Assembly: GCF_964340395.1 (NCBI RefSeq)
Contig: NC_135553.1
Coordinates: 12,576,501-12,640,500, forward strand
Source: Glandiceps talaboti
Lineage: Eukaryota > Hemichordata > Enteropneusta > Spengelidae
Length of the DNA: 64,000 nt
Direction of reading: 5' to 3'
A program made the position numbers and the translations under genes. Below the pieces are notes generated by a model, which worked only from the letters and a program-made list of their open reading frames with translations, was not told the DNA's origin and did no database searches. Positions 61,814 through 64,000 of this stretch are shown here, piece after piece (the stretch's first letter is position 1; the number at the start of each line of letters is the position of its first letter).

Positions 61814-61914
61814 AGGTCAAGGTCAAATATAATAATACTAAGGTCAAGTTGAAATCCAATACACACATATAGGTTAGGCTAGATTTTCAGATTTGACCTT
61901 GAAGGTCATGGTCA
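61814..61914. promoter_or_regulatory. Cluster of AGGTCA half-sites
   Basis: AGGTCA occurs at 61814-61819, 61820-61825 and 61841-61846, then TGACCT at 61894-61899 and AGGTCA at 61903-61908, followed by TGGTCA words. AGGTCA is the nuclear-receptor core half-site, and TCAAGGTCA fits monomer-type (ERR/SF-1-like) sites. It could equally be part of a dispersed repeat. Confidence 0.3.
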
Positions 61915-62148
61915 TGGTCACATCAAAGCACTGTTCACATGAACTGTACAATGATACATGTTACAGACTCAGTCCATCCTGCTGTTCATTGTGCATGTAA
62001 CCTAAACATAACTTCAAATACATGTATGATGTCACACGTAACAAAGTACCACCTGACCTAGTTGGTCTGACTGACTGTCAAGAGAGATATCGTTTGAGTG
62101 CTTCGGAGAATTCATAGTCATTTTCAACAGAATGTGAACATATTTGAG

Positions 62149-63480
62149 TACAGTAAAACGTTGATTATCCGAACGTCGAATATCCGAATTGATCGGTCAT
62201 CCGAACTGACTACGTGTCCCCCGAAAAAATCTATTGTTCCGATGTCAAAGTAATGTTTCGGTAAAAATGTGAAGTTTGATGAATGACGATCGACATGTGA
62301 ATGAGCACGGTTTGTCTTGGAGCTACAGTGTGTATTGTTTGTAAACAATCACTGTCCACCACTTGAATGACGTGATGTTAATGACGTACGGTAAAACAAA
62401 AGACGACTACATTGAGTGTGTTGGAACGATCACACCTTCAATAACATCTCAATAAATTTGTTCTCCTATTGACCGCCCCCGTTGTCTTTTGTCTTTTGTA
62501 TGATTCATAAAAGATTTGAAATGATTGTGAAATGGTGAGAACGGCATGTCACACTCTGACTAAAGTGGTGACTTTCAAACAACTTGTCAGCATGAGATGT
62601 AACGCAACCGTAGTTGCGGCATTGCTACTTAGACCATTGACTGTGATACCGAAAAGATGATTGTCGTTCAGAAGTGAAAGGAGTTTCGTTTCTTTTTCCA
62701 ATAAAGATTTTCAAAGGTGTAAAACTTTTTCAGCTTCGGCCTACCTATAAATCTGCGATGTCTAGGAAGGAATCCTCACTTGATCGTGAAACTGAAGATA
62801 AAGAAAACGATGTCCCGTGTGAACCAGTACCATCGCACGGCGAAGCGACAGCTATGTTTTCTCCTTGTTTGTTATGGCTAGAGTCGCAGCCTGATTGTGA
62901 ACCTACCCAGTTGTTATTGCTCCGTAGTTTACACAGAAAAGCAGCAGACAGCCGTGCAATGAAACAGAAACCCTGACTTCGTTTTTCTGAACTTTATTTT
63001 TTTTCTAATTGAGTGGCTAACTTGCGGACACATCGTTTGTACACATTGATACAATTTGATTACATTTACATGTCAGTGAACACTATTTATAGATGCAACC
63101 ATGACAACAGTGCGTTCTTATCAGCTGTCCACCACGTCGTCGTCTTTCTTGTAAATACGTCTTTTGATTTCTTCTACACATATTCAATTCACAATGTCGT
63201 TTTCCTATCATATTCAACTCTTTATTTAGTTTTAGTATTAAATAAGTACAGTTCATTAAAAAGGTTTCTATGGAGTACGGTACGTTTCATTTGTCTGAGA
63301 GTGCATGTAACATGTGTAAGTCACGGGATATGCAGTGTACGTGTACGTTCATTCTGTATGAGTGCGACCTTTTGACCCCGCCCAGTCTCATCTCGATGCA
63401 GATCGCATATCCGAACTGACCGCATATCCGAACTAAATGCATGTCCCCGTAAGCGTTCGGATAATCGACGTTTTACTGTA
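62149..63480 (+). mobile_element. Non-autonomous Tigger/pogo-class DNA transposon, 1.33 kb
   Basis: The element is 62151-63478 with TA on both sides. The terminal inverted repeats are 25 bp with one mismatch: the left begins CAGTAAAACGTTGATTATCC and the complement of the right begins CAGTAAAACGTCGATTATCC. TATCCGAAC-type words recur just inside both ends. Tc1/mariner-superfamily Tigger/pogo elements share CAGT-start ends with an ATTATCCG core and TA duplication. Only a C-terminal transposase fragment remains, so the copy cannot move itself. Confidence 0.85.
62758..62976 (+). pseudogene. Tigger transposase C-terminal remnant
   Basis: From an internal ATG, about 72 residues: an acidic, Lys/Asp/Glu-rich stretch (SLDRETEDKENDV), then LLWLESQPDCEPTQLLLLRS and RKAADSR. 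The WLE-QP-LLLLRxL-AA pattern matches the extreme C-terminus of Tigger/jerky-type transposases. The DNA-binding and DDE catalytic parts are missing, so this is an inactive fragment within the transposon. Confidence 0.65.
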
Positions 63481-63640
63481 CTTACATTGTTGAATTAGCA
63501 TTTATAAAAGAAAAGATGAAATTTGCCATGAAAACCAATATATATTGCAAATAAAAACATATGACAGATCTTTGGATCTGACTGAGAATATGAATCCCCC
63601 AAAAATATTCAGTCTATACCTGACCTGGCCTGGCCTGTAC

Positions 63641-63802
63641 CTGTGATTTGTACCGACCGGAATTGTAGCGTTTGTTTCCAGTCAAATATCGGAACGAAAG
63701 AGAGCACAACACAGAAGGAAAACTCCTCAAAATAACAACAAACGCTACTAAAATTACTATTATTATTGCAGCCACACCAAGACGTCTGCTGACATGACGA
63801 TC
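63641..63802 (-). other. Possible minus-strand exon encoding a membrane segment
   Basis: One frame is open for 54 codons and contains RLGVAAIIIVILVAFVVILR, a credible membrane helix. It ends at a good donor (CAG|GTACAG) in phase 0. It has no ATG, and the acceptor-like TTGCCAG lacks a pyrimidine tract. It could be a 5' exon of the sialyltransferase transcript, an exon of a gene continuing past the window, or chance. Weakly supported. Confidence 0.2.
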
Positions 63803-64000
63803 CTGGCAACATTGTACACGTGCATTTCAAGTCTGGGTACTACATTAATCTACGGTCTCCCTAGACAGTAACTAAATTATGAAGGACAAAATACAGATGA
63901 ACTTCAAATGATATGTTAATATCTATGATCTACTAAATCATTCCATGTAGCGTCGCGTCAGCCATCTTTAATATATTTCGTACACACCAATAATGTGGTG

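Larger units (their letters stand above)
60463..64000. other. 5' flank of the sialyltransferase gene, no complete gene seen
   Basis: Contains dispersed-repeat copies (60659-60710, 60982-61033 and 61309-61350), a cluster of AGGTCA words (61814-61914), a Tigger-like element (62149-63480), a possible minus-strand exon (63641-63802) and a CpG patch with an AAGATGGC word on the minus strand near 63963-63970 that resembles a promoter-proximal YY1 site. Upstream exons of the sialyltransferase may lie here. Confidence 0.5.

Overview
This is animal nuclear DNA. The genes are broken into short exons with GT-AG (twice GC-AG) introns. The background is AT-rich, with abundant microsatellites and foldback elements and frequent ACATGTAC-type words. 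These traits suggest a marine invertebrate (deuterostome or lophotrochozoan), but the sequence alone does not fix the phylum. There is no operon, CRISPR array, prophage or other prokaryotic feature.

Layout. (1) Positions 1-3.3 kb are a repeat-rich upstream flank. (2) Positions 3,362-42,161 on the + strand hold one large gene that I reconstruct as 22 coding exons and about 1,063 residues. It is a QRICH2/C16orf96-type protein of the DUF4795 family, which in vertebrates is linked to the sperm flagellum. Intron 1 is about 14.6 kb with no exon I could support. The other introns carry minisatellites, a 317-nt pure purine tract, long TGTA arrays and MITE-like elements. The exon frames fall into two blocks: introns 1-13 are all phase 0 and introns 14-20 all phase 2. 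(3) Positions 42.2-49.9 kb are a 3' flank and intergenic stretch with a GT/GTAT/ACGT array and a perfect 32-bp palindrome. (4) Positions 49,937-52,869 on the - strand hold a candidate three-exon gene of about 122 residues that I do not recognise, with a CpG-bearing 5' region near 52.6-53.3 kb. (5) Positions 53.3-56.1 kb are repeats: a 370-bp ACAT array and two foldback elements. (6) Positions 56,118-60,396 on the - strand hold four coding exons for a complete 431-residue ST6Gal-type beta-galactoside alpha-2,6-sialyltransferase, a Golgi type II membrane enzyme. Its intron 2 contains a striking 48-bp near-perfect hairpin. (7) Positions 60.5-64 kb are 5' flank, with a dead 1.33-kb Tigger/pogo-class transposon that keeps both ends, its TA duplication and a C-terminal transposase fragment. 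A possible upstream exon for a minus-strand transcript lies at the right edge.

The genes have unrelated roles (flagellar structure, an unknown small protein, glycan capping) and show no sign of joint function. No new biological system is evident. The items most worth a second look are the intronic hairpin, the palindrome with the same architecture, the minisatellite that begins at a splice donor, the phase-block structure of the QRICH2-like gene, and the unrecognised three-exon gene. All coordinates and reading frames were worked out by eye.
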